Shown here one piece after another: positions 34,067 through 44,767 of a stretch of 64,000 bases of DNA (its first letter is position 1; each line of letters opens with the position of its first letter). A program made the translations under genes and the position numbers. The DNA comes from Mytilus edulis (lineage: Eukaryota > Mollusca > Bivalvia > Mytilida > Mytilidae). The notes beneath the pieces are model-generated. The model was not told where the DNA came from. It was given only the letters and a program-made list of their open reading frames with translations, and made no database searches. Location of the stretch: positions 77,391,821-77,455,820 of the forward strand of contig NC_092346.1 of the NCBI RefSeq assembly GCF_963676685.1, written 5' to 3'.

Positions 34067-35231
34067 CACATCTGTAGCCTGTGACATTTGTTATCAGTGG
34101 ATACACTTCAAATGTGAGGGTTTAACACCTGAAAATGTATTAGAGATAGAGCTTAAAGACGATTCATATATATGTAGGATGTGTACCAGTCAGCGGGGTA
34201 CTGTAAACTCAGACATAGACATTGCTGTTAATTCTTGTATTCGCCAGGCAAATCTTAATAGCAACACAGAAAGTGTAGGTCAAACACCCTCGACTAGAAC
34301 TTTTGAACTAAAAGAGAACTGTCAGCCAACTGCTATGACTGAAAGTTTGCTAGATCAAGTAAATACCTTACCATCTGGTCCGAATATGGCTAATTCACCT
34401 GATAACACTGAATTACATAAAGCAGAGATTGCTCATCTCCAAACTCAAATTGAAAAAAGAGATAAATTATTGAAAGTTAAAGACAGTAAAATTCTGAAAT
34501 ATGAGTCTGAAATTGATCAACTTAAAAAGCAGTTAGCTACCAATCGTGCATATTCTATAACTTTGGAAGATAAGAATAAAGATCTTCAACATTCTTTACT
34601 AATTATTAACCAGAGAGTTGAACAGTTAGAAAATTATCCAACACAAGGTTCTACTAATTCACATTCTTGTACACAAAATGTACAGAGTACACCACAGTCT
34701 GAAATAGGAGAAATGAAAATCTGGTTTTTAGAGCAAAAGGTTAGGCAATTAGAACTTGATGTGCATAAAAATAACACTGAATTAACTTTCATAAGAAACT
34801 CGCATGTGCCTCATGTAAAAACTTCTCGTGGAAAGAAACGTCGAAAGCCATATATGCAAAATGATAATAATAAAACGCATGCTCAATCAGCAAGTTTACA
34901 TAACATATGTCACCAAATGGATGACTTTCTTTTGAACACAAGAAGTGATGAAACAATTTCTATGAAGTCCTATGATGAGAATTCTGATTTTTTAGGTGCT
35001 CACTCTCCGACGAAAGTAAGACTGAAAAATTTTCGTCCGAAACATGTCTCTACGAACATGACGAAAACTTCACAATGTCTAAGCCCACCATCTTACCAAC
35101 AAAGAGCGTCGGTCTTCAACCAACAACACCAAAATCACCAAAACCTCCATTTTATTCAACCAATCACCAGACTTCATATGGAGAAGGGGAAACCTACTCG
35201 GCATACCCAAAGTCAGCAGACTCGCCTATAG
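34066..35231 (+). CDS. LINE ORF1, truncated: part of a PHD finger, then coiled coil
   Basis: The true ORF1 part starts near CDICYQWIHFKCEGL. CDIC, the His and Cys of HFKC, and the later CRMC fit the C-terminal half of a PHD zinc finger; the first zinc-binding pair is missing. The frame upstream (33924-34065) is translated repeat, not LINE. After a Ser/Thr-rich linker there is a coiled coil over roughly residues 165-300 (KRDKLLKVKDSKILKYESE, LEDKNKDLQHSLLIINQRVE) and a basic tail. PHD fingers are known in ORF1 proteins of CR1-like LINEs, where they may guide chromatin binding. Numbers count from 33924. Confidence 0.7.
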
Positions 35232-38200
35232 ATAACCCTATTGAGACAGAATCGACTCCGTCTTCAGTACTTTCGTCCTTAAATTTATTAACATTTAATA
35301 TTGAGGGATTTAATAGCAATAAGTTATATCTTGAGACTCTTTCAAAGCGTTCCGATATTTTGTTATTACAAGAACATTGGCTTCACAGTTATGAAAAACA
35401 TAAACTTGATGAATTTTTACAAGACTTTATATGCTATGCAAAATGTTTTGATGATAATTCACTTTCTGATGCATATGAGCGCCGTAGGGGCCATGCTGGA
35501 GTGGCAATATGTATTCACAAGAAATTTGAAAAATTTGTTGAACTTTTACCAGACGGGGGCAACAGAATTATAGGTATCAAGTTTAATACTACACAGCCAT
35601 TTATATTTTTATCTACATATCTCCCGTGTCGTGGCAATGCAAATAGCATAGACAATTATCAGGAAATCCTTGATGAACTATCAGAAATTTACATAAAATA
35701 TAGCAATGCATTCAGAATTGTGATAGGTGGGGACATGAATGCATCTATTTATAGAGATTCTAAACAAGATAAAGTTTTTAGAGATTTTATAAAGGAAAAC
35801 AATCTTTTAATACCACCGTCTTGCGGAAAGACTTTTACCTTTTATCATTATAATGGAAGAGATACCTCCCAGATAGATTATTTTTTAGAAAGCAAAAGTG
35901 TCATTAGCAATTATTTGACTTTTATACGTGAGTCTATAAATACCTCTACTCATGATCCAATACTGACTACTATTCCATGTAATATACAAGCGAATGAGGA
36001 AATTAATTCATTAATTGAGAACAAAAGAATAAATTGGAATAAGGTTGATAAAACTGCTTATCAGGAAGAGATTGAGAATAAACTGTCGACATGGACTGAT
36101 GAAATAAACCTTAATTTGACATTTGATAATATACCAGATAAGATAAATGAACTTTGTACAATCATGGCAGCGTCAGCTTCTAAATGTAGCCGTTCTAAAC
36201 GCTCAAAATGTAAAAGGTTAAAGAAAAAGCCCTGGACTCCAGAATTGGAAAATATGGCTAAGATAAATAGAGATCATTTTGCAAAGTGGAAAGCCGCTGG
36301 CCGACCTACTGATAAAAGTAACATTTTATTCCAAAATATTCAGTTTTACAAAAAGAAGCTTAGATCAATGCAAAGGCAACTTGAGGCAAGTTTAAGAATT
36401 AACAAATATCAGAAAATTATGGAACTTCACGAGGGAAATGATGCTGGTTTTTATTCTTTAGTAAGGAAACAAAGAAATCCAGCAAATACCACAACTACTT
36501 CGCTTACTTTTAATGATATTTCTTTAAATAACGATAACTTGATTCGTGATGCATGGATGGATTACTTTCAAGATTTGGCATCTCCTATGGATTCTGAAAA
36601 TTTTGATAAAGAACATTTTAGTCTAGTTGAAAATGATATAAAACATTTAACTAAAACTTTTACTGAAAATAAGATAGAAAATATTTCACCTGTAACAGAA
36701 GTTGAAATGAAAAGTATTTTAGCATCTATGAAAAATAATAAATCTGCTGATGAAGAAAACATAGCAGCTGAACATTTGAAATATGGTGGACCTATTATGA
36801 TAACTATAATGACTTTTCTTATAAATGCTATTTTTAAACATTTACATATTCCAACTTTATTAAAAGGTGGGATAGCCTGTCCTGTTTTGAAAAATGGAAA
36901 ACCAAAAATTGATCCGAACTCATATCGGAAAATAACTATTACAAGTACAGTAGGAAAAGTTGTTGAGAAAGCTCATTTATCTCAAAATAAAAACTCTGTA
37001 ATTAAAAACCAAAATAAATTACAAAAAGGATTTACCTCTGGAGAAATGCCTATTATTGCTGCTTTAATTTTAACTGAACTTATAATTCAAGCAATTAAGA
37101 CAAAATCACCACTTTATGTGGCTTTAATGGATGCAAGGAAAGCTTTTGACATTGTGTGGCATCTTGGCCTGATGAGAGAAATGCACAAGTTTGGATTAAC
37201 GGGGGACAATTGGTTATTCTTTAAAAGATGGTATGAAAATCTTAAATCAAAAATTAAATGGAAAGGGTTGCTTTCAAACTCAATAGAGGAACAACAAGGT
37301 GTACGACAGGGCGGTATCTGGTCACCGACAGCCTATAAAATATTTATAAATTCACTTTTACAAACTTTTGAAAGAAATCAATTAGGAGCATGTATTGGAC
37401 CCATTTATTGTGGTATCCCAACAGTAGCTGACGATGTTGCTTTAATCTCAACAGATCCATATGAATTACAAACAATGTTAAATGTACAGGCAGATCATGC
37501 AAACAAATTGAGATATCTACTCAGTGAGCAAAAATCTACTATATTAGTATATAACGATAAATTGCCAAAATCTTGGTCTTTGAATGGAAAATCAGTAACA
37601 CTTTCTGAATCTGCAGTTCACCTTGGAATAGATAGAAATATAACTAAAAATGCTGGGGTTAAAGAAGTTGTGAACAAGCGTATTACTACGGCAAGGAAAA
37701 CTGTATACTCCCTTATGGGTGCTGGGTTACACGGTTTGAATGGAGTAAATCCAAAAGTTTCTGTACACTTGATTCAAATATATGTTATACCTAGACTACT
37801 ATATGGTTTAGATGTCATATCGCTCTCAAATACAGATATACAAAAGATGGAACTATTCTTTAGACAATTATTAAAGCAAATTCAGCACTTGCCTAAACGC
37901 ACATCAATAGCTGCAACTTTACTATTATTAGGGCGTATTCCTATAGAGGGAGAAATTCATAAGAAAATTCTGAAAACATTTGGAAATATAATTAGAAATG
38001 ATAAGTCTGTTGAAAGAGAAATTGCTTTTAGACAATTGGCTATGAAAGATGAAAAATCTGGAAGTTGGTTTACAAAACTACACAATTTAACTGTAATTTA
38101 TGGATTGCCATCGCCTTATGATATCATTGAGAATCCACCATCAAAAATAAGCTGGAATAGACTTGTGAATAACTGTATAAATAATCATTTTTTACAAAAT

Positions 38201-38704
38201 TTAAAGAAGGAAGCTAAAGAAAAGTCATCCTTGAAATATATTAATTTTAATGATTCCAACATAGGAACTGTGCATAATATTTGGAAAAGCAGTGGGACTG
38301 ACCCATACTCTATTAATATGGCTGCAATTAAAGTTAAAATCGCCACCGGAATAATGATTCTTCAGTATCAGAGGTCTAGATTTTCAAAAAACTGTATCTC
38401 AGCAATCTGTCCATTATGTAACATTGAACCAGAAGATATGACTCACTTTATACTTAAATGTGAAAAACTGTCAAGCATAAGAAATCGCTTTATGCAAGAG
38501 TTGAAATCTCTTCTCGTAGATTGTAATAAGCCACCTTTGCTAATTCAAGAACTATTTGATGACAAGGAGAATCTTTTACATCTAATTATAGACTGTACAT
38601 CATATCATTTTCTTACCTACAAGGAACAGGTCCGTATAGAGACATTAACCAGAGGTCTGTGTTACAAACTATATCACAAACGTTTACTTTTAATGTCTGA
38701 GTAA
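35075..38704 (+). CDS. LINE ORF2: endonuclease and reverse transcriptase
   Basis: 1209 residues, no breaks. After a Pro/Ser-rich start (overlapping ORF1) comes an endonuclease domain at about 70-300, with LLTFNIEGFNSNK, LLLQEHW, GGDMNAS (about 217), SQIDYFL and THDPIL as final motif. The reverse transcriptase at about 560-870 has DPNSYRKITITSTVGKVVEK, VALMDARKAFDIVW, QQGVRQGGIWSPTAYKIFIN and the catalytic VADDVALI (about 784). A C-terminal CPLCNIEPEDMTHFILKC is a zinc knuckle-like motif. Tandem-start use in place of an own ATG is possible, because the overlap with ORF1 invites reinitiation. Role: target-primed reverse transcription. Confidence 0.92.
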   Translation: MSKPTILPTKSVGLQPTTPKSPKPPFYSTNHQTSYGEGETYSAYPKSADSPIDNPIETESTPSSVLSSLNLLTFNIEGFNSNKLYLETLSKRSDILLLQEHWLHSYEKHKLDEFLQDFICYAKCFDDNSLSDAYERRRGHAGVAICIHKKFEKFVELLPDGGNRIIGIKFNTTQPFIFLSTYLPCRGNANSIDNYQEILDELSEIYIKYSNAFRIVIGGDMNASIYRDSKQDKVFRDFIKENNLLIPPSCGKTFTFYHYNGRDTSQIDYFLESKSVISNYLTFIRESINTSTHDPILTTIPCNIQANEEINSLIENKRINWNKVDKTAYQEEIENKLSTWTDEINLNLTFDNIPDKINELCTIMAASASKCSRSKRSKCKRLKKKPWTPELENMAKINRDHFAKWKAAGRPTDKSNILFQNIQFYKKKLRSMQRQLEASLRINKYQKIMELHEGNDAGFYSLVRKQRNPANTTTTSLTFNDISLNNDNLIRDAWMDYFQDLASPMDSENFDKEHFSLVENDIKHLTKTFTENKIENISPVTEVEMKSILASMKNNKSADEENIAAEHLKYGGPIMITIMTFLINAIFKHLHIPTLLKGGIACPVLKNGKPKIDPNSYRKITITSTVGKVVEKAHLSQNKNSVIKNQNKLQKGFTSGEMPIIAALILTELIIQAIKTKSPLYVALMDARKAFDIVWHLGLMREMHKFGLTGDNWLFFKRWYENLKSKIKWKGLLSNSIEEQQGVRQGGIWSPTAYKIFINSLLQTFERNQLGACIGPIYCGIPTVADDVALISTDPYELQTMLNVQADHANKLRYLLSEQKSTILVYNDKLPKSWSLNGKSVTLSESAVHLGIDRNITKNAGVKEVVNKRITTARKTVYSLMGAGLHGLNGVNPKVSVHLIQIYVIPRLLYGLDVISLSNTDIQKMELFFRQLLKQIQHLPKRTSIAATLLLLGRIPIEGEIHKKILKTFGNIIRNDKSVEREIAFRQLAMKDEKSGSWFTKLHNLTVIYGLPSPYDIIENPPSKISWNRLVNNCINNHFLQNLKKEAKEKSSLKYINFNDSNIGTVHNIWKSSGTDPYSINMAAIKVKIATGIMILQYQRSRFSKNCISAICPLCNIEPEDMTHFILKCEKLSSIRNRFMQELKSLLVDCNKPPLLIQELFDDKENLLHLIIDCTSYHFLTYKEQVRIETLTRGLCYKLYHKRLLLMSE

Positions 38705-39246
38705 ATTTGATTCGCACTTACTGGATTGTGTCAGGATTTATTCTGCAATATTGAGAGATGGATAGTGTTTGAACTGAAAACTCGTATCCAAGGCTTGTAA
38801 AATATCAAGTGGTTTTAGATTTTAAATATTTTATTAGCGTGTTTTATATGGAATAATTGTCTACAAAATGAACAGTGAAACGTTTTTTTAGATTTTAAAG
38901 ATACCAAGGACAGTGTTTTGAACAGTAAATGCTATTGCGAGGGCAGGAGTATTTTAATTATAGTCTATAACACTATGTTATATGGAGATATAATAGTGAT
39001 CCGGCTATGAAACGATTGGACTGTGTAAGATATATAGTTAACTACGTTTCCATGGTGATGGATTAGTCCGCATGCTGTATATATGTTACTGTTATATAAA
39101 TTGTTATAATAACTACCTACGTATACTGATTTTATGAGTGCCCCGTGTGTAAGGGTTAGGGTGCAAATAAGGGTGCAAATTGGAATTACGCTATAGAAGC
39201 GAAGCTCCTGCTAGAGGAGGAAGATAAAGACTAGGTAACAGGTAAG

Positions 39247-39420
39247 GTCTAAGCTTTTCAAATTTTAATATGTTGATACTGATGACAAAATGGAGGTCAA
39301 ATTTGATATTGACGATTTTCACTTTCACCATTCATCAGTAATGGTTCTTGTGATATTGCCAGGACACAAATAAATGTTAATAAATCCGGTTTGCTGTCGT
39401 TGTGACAGCCTCTTGTTTAA
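39247..39420 (+). repeat. Right remainder of the 161-bp array and AAATCCGGTT end
   Basis: The unit resumes with AAATTTTAATATGTTGATAC, GGTCAAATTTGATATTGACG and CACCATTCATCAGTAATGG, then runs into AAATAAATGTTAATAAATCC and GGTTTGCTGTCG, the inverted match of the left element end at 33318. Confidence 0.7.
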
Positions 39421-39679
39421 ACCATAAAATCGAGTTCTCAATGTAAGTAAGACTTTTCAATAAAACAGCAATGCCCACGAACATACCACAGTATTTAATT
39501 GACCACTCTTCTTTCATGAATCAGTAAAGGTTTTTAGGTTACAAGGTATATACAAAAAAATTCACAAGAGTGCACACGCTGAAATGTCAGGCCTTCTTTA
39601 CTAAACATTGATATTATGGTAATAGTCCTAAATATAAAGCTTTACTACAACTATCACATAACTTAACATGATCCAAGAA

Positions 39680-40350
39680 AATGAGGTCAAGATCATATTA
39701 AGCAAATGAGAAATACATAACACCTTACAATCATTTAATACACTAAATATAGTTGACCTATTGCTTATAGTTTCTAAGAAATAGACTTAACCAAGAAAAC
39801 TAAACATAAACCAATATACCATGAAAATGAGGTCAAGGTCAGGTGAACCATGCAAGGCAGAGATGTACATCATAAAATATTTCCATACACCAAATGTAGT
39901 TGACCTATTGCATATAGTATTAGAAAAAAAGACCAAAATTCAAAAACTTAACTTTGACCACAGAACAATGGAAATGAGTTCAAGGTCAGATGACACCTGC
40001 CAGTTGGACATGTACACTTTATAATCATTCCATACACTAAATATAGTATACCTTTTGCATACAGTATAAGAGAAACAGACCAAAATATTTTTTTTTAGCT
40101 TTAACCACTTAACCATGAAAATGAGGTTAAGGTCAGACGACACCGGCCAGTTGGACATGTACACCTTACAATCCTTCCATACACTAAATATACTTGAGCT
40201 ATTGCTTATAGTATCTCATAATCTGAGATATGGACTTGACCTCCAAAACTTGACCTTGTTCACTGTGCCATGAAATGAGGTCGAGGTGAAGTGAAAACTG
40301 TCTGACAGGCATGATGACCTTGCAAAGTACGCGCATACTTCATATAGTTA
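39680..40350 (-). repeat. 146-bp family tandem array, inverted copy
   Basis: Reverse-sense units: AGTTGACCTATTGCTTATAG, CCATGAAAATGAGGTCAAGG, GACATGTACACCTTACAATC. Anchors at about 39754, 39901, 40050 and 40195 give spacings of 145-149 bp. Same family as 660-1645. Confidence 0.75.
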
Positions 40351-40614
40351 TCTACTAATAATAAGAGAGAAATTAACAGTACAAAAAACTTTTTTTTTCT
40401 CCAAAAGTCACTGAACCATTAAAATGAACGCAAGGACAATGGACATGTGACAGACGGAAATTCATAACATAAGGCATCTGTATACATAGTATAAAGGATC
40501 CAGGTCTTTCACCTTCTAAAATATACAGCTTTATGAGAAGTGAACTAATGCCGCTGGATCACTATCCCTATGTCAAGCTCAAGAACATTTTACTTTAACA
40601 TAATACAGAGGCAA

Positions 40615-41845
40615 ATCATAAGTAACAAAACACAGAATACAGTAAACAATACAAGACAAAGAACAAGTAACAAAATACGGAAAACAGCACAATACCAGAC
40701 AAAGAACAAGTAACAAAACACAGAACACAGAAGACAATACCAGCCAAAGAACAGGTAACTAAACACAGAACACAGAAGACAATACCAGCCAAAGAACAAG
40801 TAACAAAACACAGAACATAGAGGACAATACCAGACAAAGAACTAGTAACAGAACACAGAGGACTATATCAGACAAAGAACAAGTAACAAAACACAGAAGA
40901 CAATACCAGACAAAGAACAAGTAACAGAACACAGAGGACAATACCAGACAAAGAACAAGTAACATTACACAGAACGCAGATGACTATATCAGACAAAGAA
41001 CAAGTAACAAAACACAGAAGACAATACTAGACAAATCATAAGTAACAGAACACAGAGGACGATACCAGACAAAGAACAAGTAACAAAACACAGAGGACGA
41101 TACCAGCCAAAGATCAAGTAACAAAACACAGAACACAGAGCACAATACCAGACAAAGAACAAGTAACAAATCCCAGAACACAGAGGACTATATCAGACAA
41201 AGAACAAGTAACAAAACACAGAACATAGAAGATAATACCAACCAAAGAACAAGTAACATTACACAGAACACAGAAGACAATACCAGCCAAAGAACAAGTA
41301 ACATTACACAGAACAGAGGACAATACCAGACAAAGAACAAATAACAAAACACAGAACACAGAGGACAATACCAGACAAATAACAAGTAACAAAACACAGA
41401 ACACAGAGGACAATACCAAACAAAGAACAAGTAACAAAACACAGAACACACAGGATAATATCAGATAAAGAACAAATAACAAAACAACAGAACACAGAGG
41501 ACGATACCAAACAAAAAACAAATAACAAAACACAGAATACAGAGGACAATACCAGACAAAGAACAAATAACAAAACAATAGAACACAGAGGACAATACCA
41601 GACAAAGAACAAGTAACATTACACAGAACACAGAGGACGATAGCAGACAAAGAACAAGTAACAGAACACAGAGGATAATACCAGACAAAGAACAAGTAAC
41701 AAAACACAGAACACAGAAGACAATACAAGCCAAAGAACAAGTAACAAAACACAGAACATAGAGGACAATACCAGTCATAGAACAAATAACAAAACAACAG
41801 AACACAGAGGACGATACCAGACAAAGAACAAATAACAAAACACAG
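40615..41845 (+). repeat. Minisatellite array, units of 36-46 bp, about 28 copies
   Basis: Units read GACAAAGAACAAGTAACAAA then ACACAGAACACAGAGGACAA and TACCA. Variants lack the central ACAGAAC or swap GCC for GAC, so the spacing drifts from 36 to 46 bp. The array ends 40 bases 3' of the stop codon of the SGNH/RGG locus. The long leucine/cysteine frames on the minus strand are products of the repeat. Confidence 0.9.
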
Positions 41846-41884
41846 ATAAGATAGTCAAGATAGTTAAATATCAGGATATTAAGG

Positions 41885-42496
41885 CTACCCATATCCACGA
41901 CCCCGACTTTGATAATTGTTATAATTGTTATGACCGCGACCACGATATCCACCACGACTACGATATCCACCATGTCCACGATATCCACCTCTTGATCCGT
42001 TATTCAGATTAACATTGCTATTATAGAACGGTCTACGTTTAGGTAAATCAAGAGCTTCATCAACTATATCTCGAATATTTGCTGTGAACACATTTACACC
42101 TTGATCTGAAAGGTGATATTTATCATCTTCACAGAGACATATAGGTACTGCTCTGCCTTTATTTGCTAAATGACTGTGATCACACGGATATACTTCTTCG
42201 GTATCAAAGTATTCCTGCTTCAATAAAACACTTATCAACTGGCCTTTTATATTGAAGCTTTCGTTGTCAGCTCTAGGTGTTGGTGTAGATATGATAACTT
42301 TTGAAGATGGATATAATTCACCTGCTAAAGACACAATTTCTTTCATTTTGTTAACACAACTTTCTGCACTTTTTTCACGTAGCTCATTTGTTAAGGAGTG
42401 AAACATAATTATATCAGGAGAATGCTCAATTTCACGCAAACTTAACTCGGTATCAGGTAATGTGTACGCAATTCGTTTCTCCTTTTTAATCTTAGA
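41885..42496 (-). CDS. SGNH-like domain with RGG tail (3' part of the broken gene)
   Basis: The frame is open from the Helitron edge: SKIKKEKRIAYTLPDTELSL precedes the first obvious motif. It then carries MFHSLTNELRE, PSSKVIISTPTPRADNES, CEDDKYHLSDQGVNVF and the glycine/arginine tail GGYRGHGGYRSRGGYRGRG. SGNH proteins are esterases or acyltransferases; RGG tails bind RNA. The joining of the two in one chain is read from the sequence; activity is not implied. Confidence 0.6.
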   Translation of the reverse strand, partial: SKIKKEKRIAYTLPDTELSLREIEHSPDIIMFHSLTNELREKSAESCVNKMKEIVSLAGELYPSSKVIISTPTPRADNESFNIKGQLISVLLKQEYFDTEEVYPCDHSHLANKGRAVPICLCEDDKYHLSDQGVNVFTANIRDIVDEALDLPKRRPFYNSNVNLNNGSRGGYRGHGGYRSRGGYRGRGHNNYNNYQSRGRGYG

Positions 42497-43561
42497 CTAG
42501 AACACAACCGCGAAATCGCGGGCATTCAGAGCGTAGTTTAAAGTATGTAAAGTGTTGTTGGAAGAATTTTGAAAATATTGAATGACTGGAGAATTTCAGC
42601 AAATGTATCATAAGTCATAGGTTATTGGGGACAGGAAAATGTATTTTTTTTTATCCCTCCTCCTTCATTTCTAAAATTCCCAATTTTTGGTTTTCTATCA
42701 ATTTCAATATGAACATACATTTAGTATACATATTTGTTTTTCGTTCATTTTTTGTACATAAATATGGCCGCTAGTTTTCTCGTTTGAAGTGTTTTACATC
42801 GTCATTTCGGGGCCTTTTAAAGCTGAGTATGCGGTATGGGATTTGCTCGTTGTTGAAGGCCGTACGGTGACCTATAGTTGTTAATTTCTGTGTCATTTTG
42901 GTCTCTTGTGGAGAGTTGTCTCAACATGGCAATCATACCACATCTTTTTCTTATGTTGAATGATAATAAATGAATTTTGTAAAAGATTTAATGATTGGAA
43001 AATTTCAGAAAAGGTATCAAAAGTTCACATGAATAATTTTAGCGCTTATCTGTATATTATGAACATTCATTACTATATAAATAAAGTGTATTTACTTTAA
43101 ATTCCAAGTTTACTAATCGATCCATGGTGGTCAATTGATATAGTATACAGACCCTCTCCATTCAATAAACTCTGTGACCGCCGTGGATAGTAAACTTGAA
43201 AATGATAGCAGATAGAGTTAATATACACTTTATTCGTAGTATTTGTATGTTCAAAGTATACAGAAAAACGAATTAAAATACACTTTATTCGTAGTATATC
43301 GTATATGTATGTTCAAAGTATACAGAAAAACGCAAACCGGAAGTCTAATCTGACTTAAAATTTCGTCCAATGACGGGACAATATCCGGATGCCTTTTTTC
43401 TCGTTTTTCTCCAAAAATAACTCAATCTGAATAATCATATAAATGGATGACAAATGCGACTATGCACTGTACCTATAGGACACAGAGCTGTGTTGAATAA
43501 TTTATTGTGGAAAGAAGAGAAGCGACACCCAAATTGAGGTCTTCTCGTTTAATAGTATAGA
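42497..43561 (-). mobile_element. Helitron-like non-autonomous element
   Basis: On the minus strand it starts TCTATACTATTAAACGAGAA (5' TC end) after an A, and ends with a hairpin CCGCGATTTCGCGG followed by GTGTTCTAG, next to a T. A-TC...CTAG-T with a 3' hairpin is the hallmark of Helitrons, which insert between A and T without target duplication. It has no RepHel gene, and contains a GATGTGGTATGA-family repeat (42825-42950). Confidence 0.75.
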
Positions 43562-44767
43562 TGACAACTTAGACACATCGATTCTTTCAGTATTTGACGT
43601 TCCAATTTATATAACGTGTTATTTTGAGCGGATCTTCTAGTTCTTGGTGACACATCCTGAAACTGTGCAGCACCATCATCTTTTTCTTCTAATTTAGATT
43701 TCAGTTCATTGCATGAGCTTACTAAAGTTTTAAGTTTATCATCTTTCTCATGTATTGTAGTTTCTAATTTATTAATTTCAAACTCTAATTGCTTTTGTGA
43801 TTTGTTATGGTTCACCTTTTGAAGCTCAGACTGAGATGTTTGCTGATCAAGTTTTGACTGCAACTGAAACTTGTCCAATTCTGTTGTGTGTTTAACCTGT
43901 TGCAATGACATCTTCAAATCAGAATTCTCATGCTCAAGTGTATTTAATTTGTTGAAAATTTTCTGATCACATGCATTTGTAGAATCAGATTTGGCATTTT
44001 GAATTTTGGAAACACTTTCAAGTACTTTTGCAAGTTTGTTGTCATTTTCTTTTATGTGTTTGATATATGAATCCTCCATTGTTTTTATTTTAGCCGACAA
44101 AAGTTCAGATTGTTTTGTACATATCTTATCTAGAGCGAGTATGAAAAAGTTTTCCATCCTCTCTAACATTTTTTCAGGTCTAAATTGTGTTACAGACCAT
44201 TCATTACTTTGGTTGTTTGATGTTGATTGATTGTTATTGTTTACATCACCTTTGTTTTCAAATAACTGTTTTTCACATGTTTGATCATCATAAAGTTTGT
44301 CTAAAGTGTCCTCCTCGTTGGCCTCTTCTACAGGGCAACTTGTAGGTGTATTGTGTCGAATAACTTGTTCACCATTGAACTTTTTAATTTTCTTAATTAG
44401 TGCTATAAAGATGGGAAAATCCCGTTTAACAAATTTGTCTTTGGCATTACCCTGTGTCTGAATGACCCCAGGGCTAATAAAAAATGTAACGTTGTATAAA
44501 AGGGGGGTATCTGTATCATGCGGATGCTTCGCTAAAATTTCAATACATACATGGCTTTATTGCCTCCTGCATTCTTATTCCAATCTGCTGGATCATCAAA
44601 CCACCTTATATCATGTTCGGCGGAGTTACCAAGATGATCATAATACCATACATGAAGAGTTTTGATCCACAAGAGAATGCGATCAACTTTCACACGAAAG
44701 GCAACCATGTTTGCCTTGTCCTTATATAGATTAATGTATATCGACTCACATTTAGCTCGTTTGGGTT

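Larger units (their letters stand above)
34066..39247 (+). mobile_element. LINE (CR1-like), 5'-truncated, inside the 161-bp array
   Basis: ORF1 (from about 34066 to 35231) overlaps ORF2 (35075-38704) by 157 bases in a -1 frame, followed by a 0.5-kb 3' UTR. The 161-bp array breaks at GAACCATTCAA and resumes at AAGCTTTTCAAATTTTAATA near 39250, which fixes the insertion boundaries within about 10 bases. ORF1 begins mid-domain, so the copy is 5'-truncated. A possible TCTA target duplication is too short to be sure. Confidence 0.8.

Noticed and set aside
39145..39165. Telomere-like AAGGGTTAGGG
   Set aside because: A single unit only, within the LINE 3' UTR.
40590..41988. Several long overlapping minus-strand frames rich in Leu, Val, Cys and Phe
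   Set aside because: They are translations of the 36-46-bp minisatellite in all three frames; the apparent membrane protein is a by-product of repeat phase.
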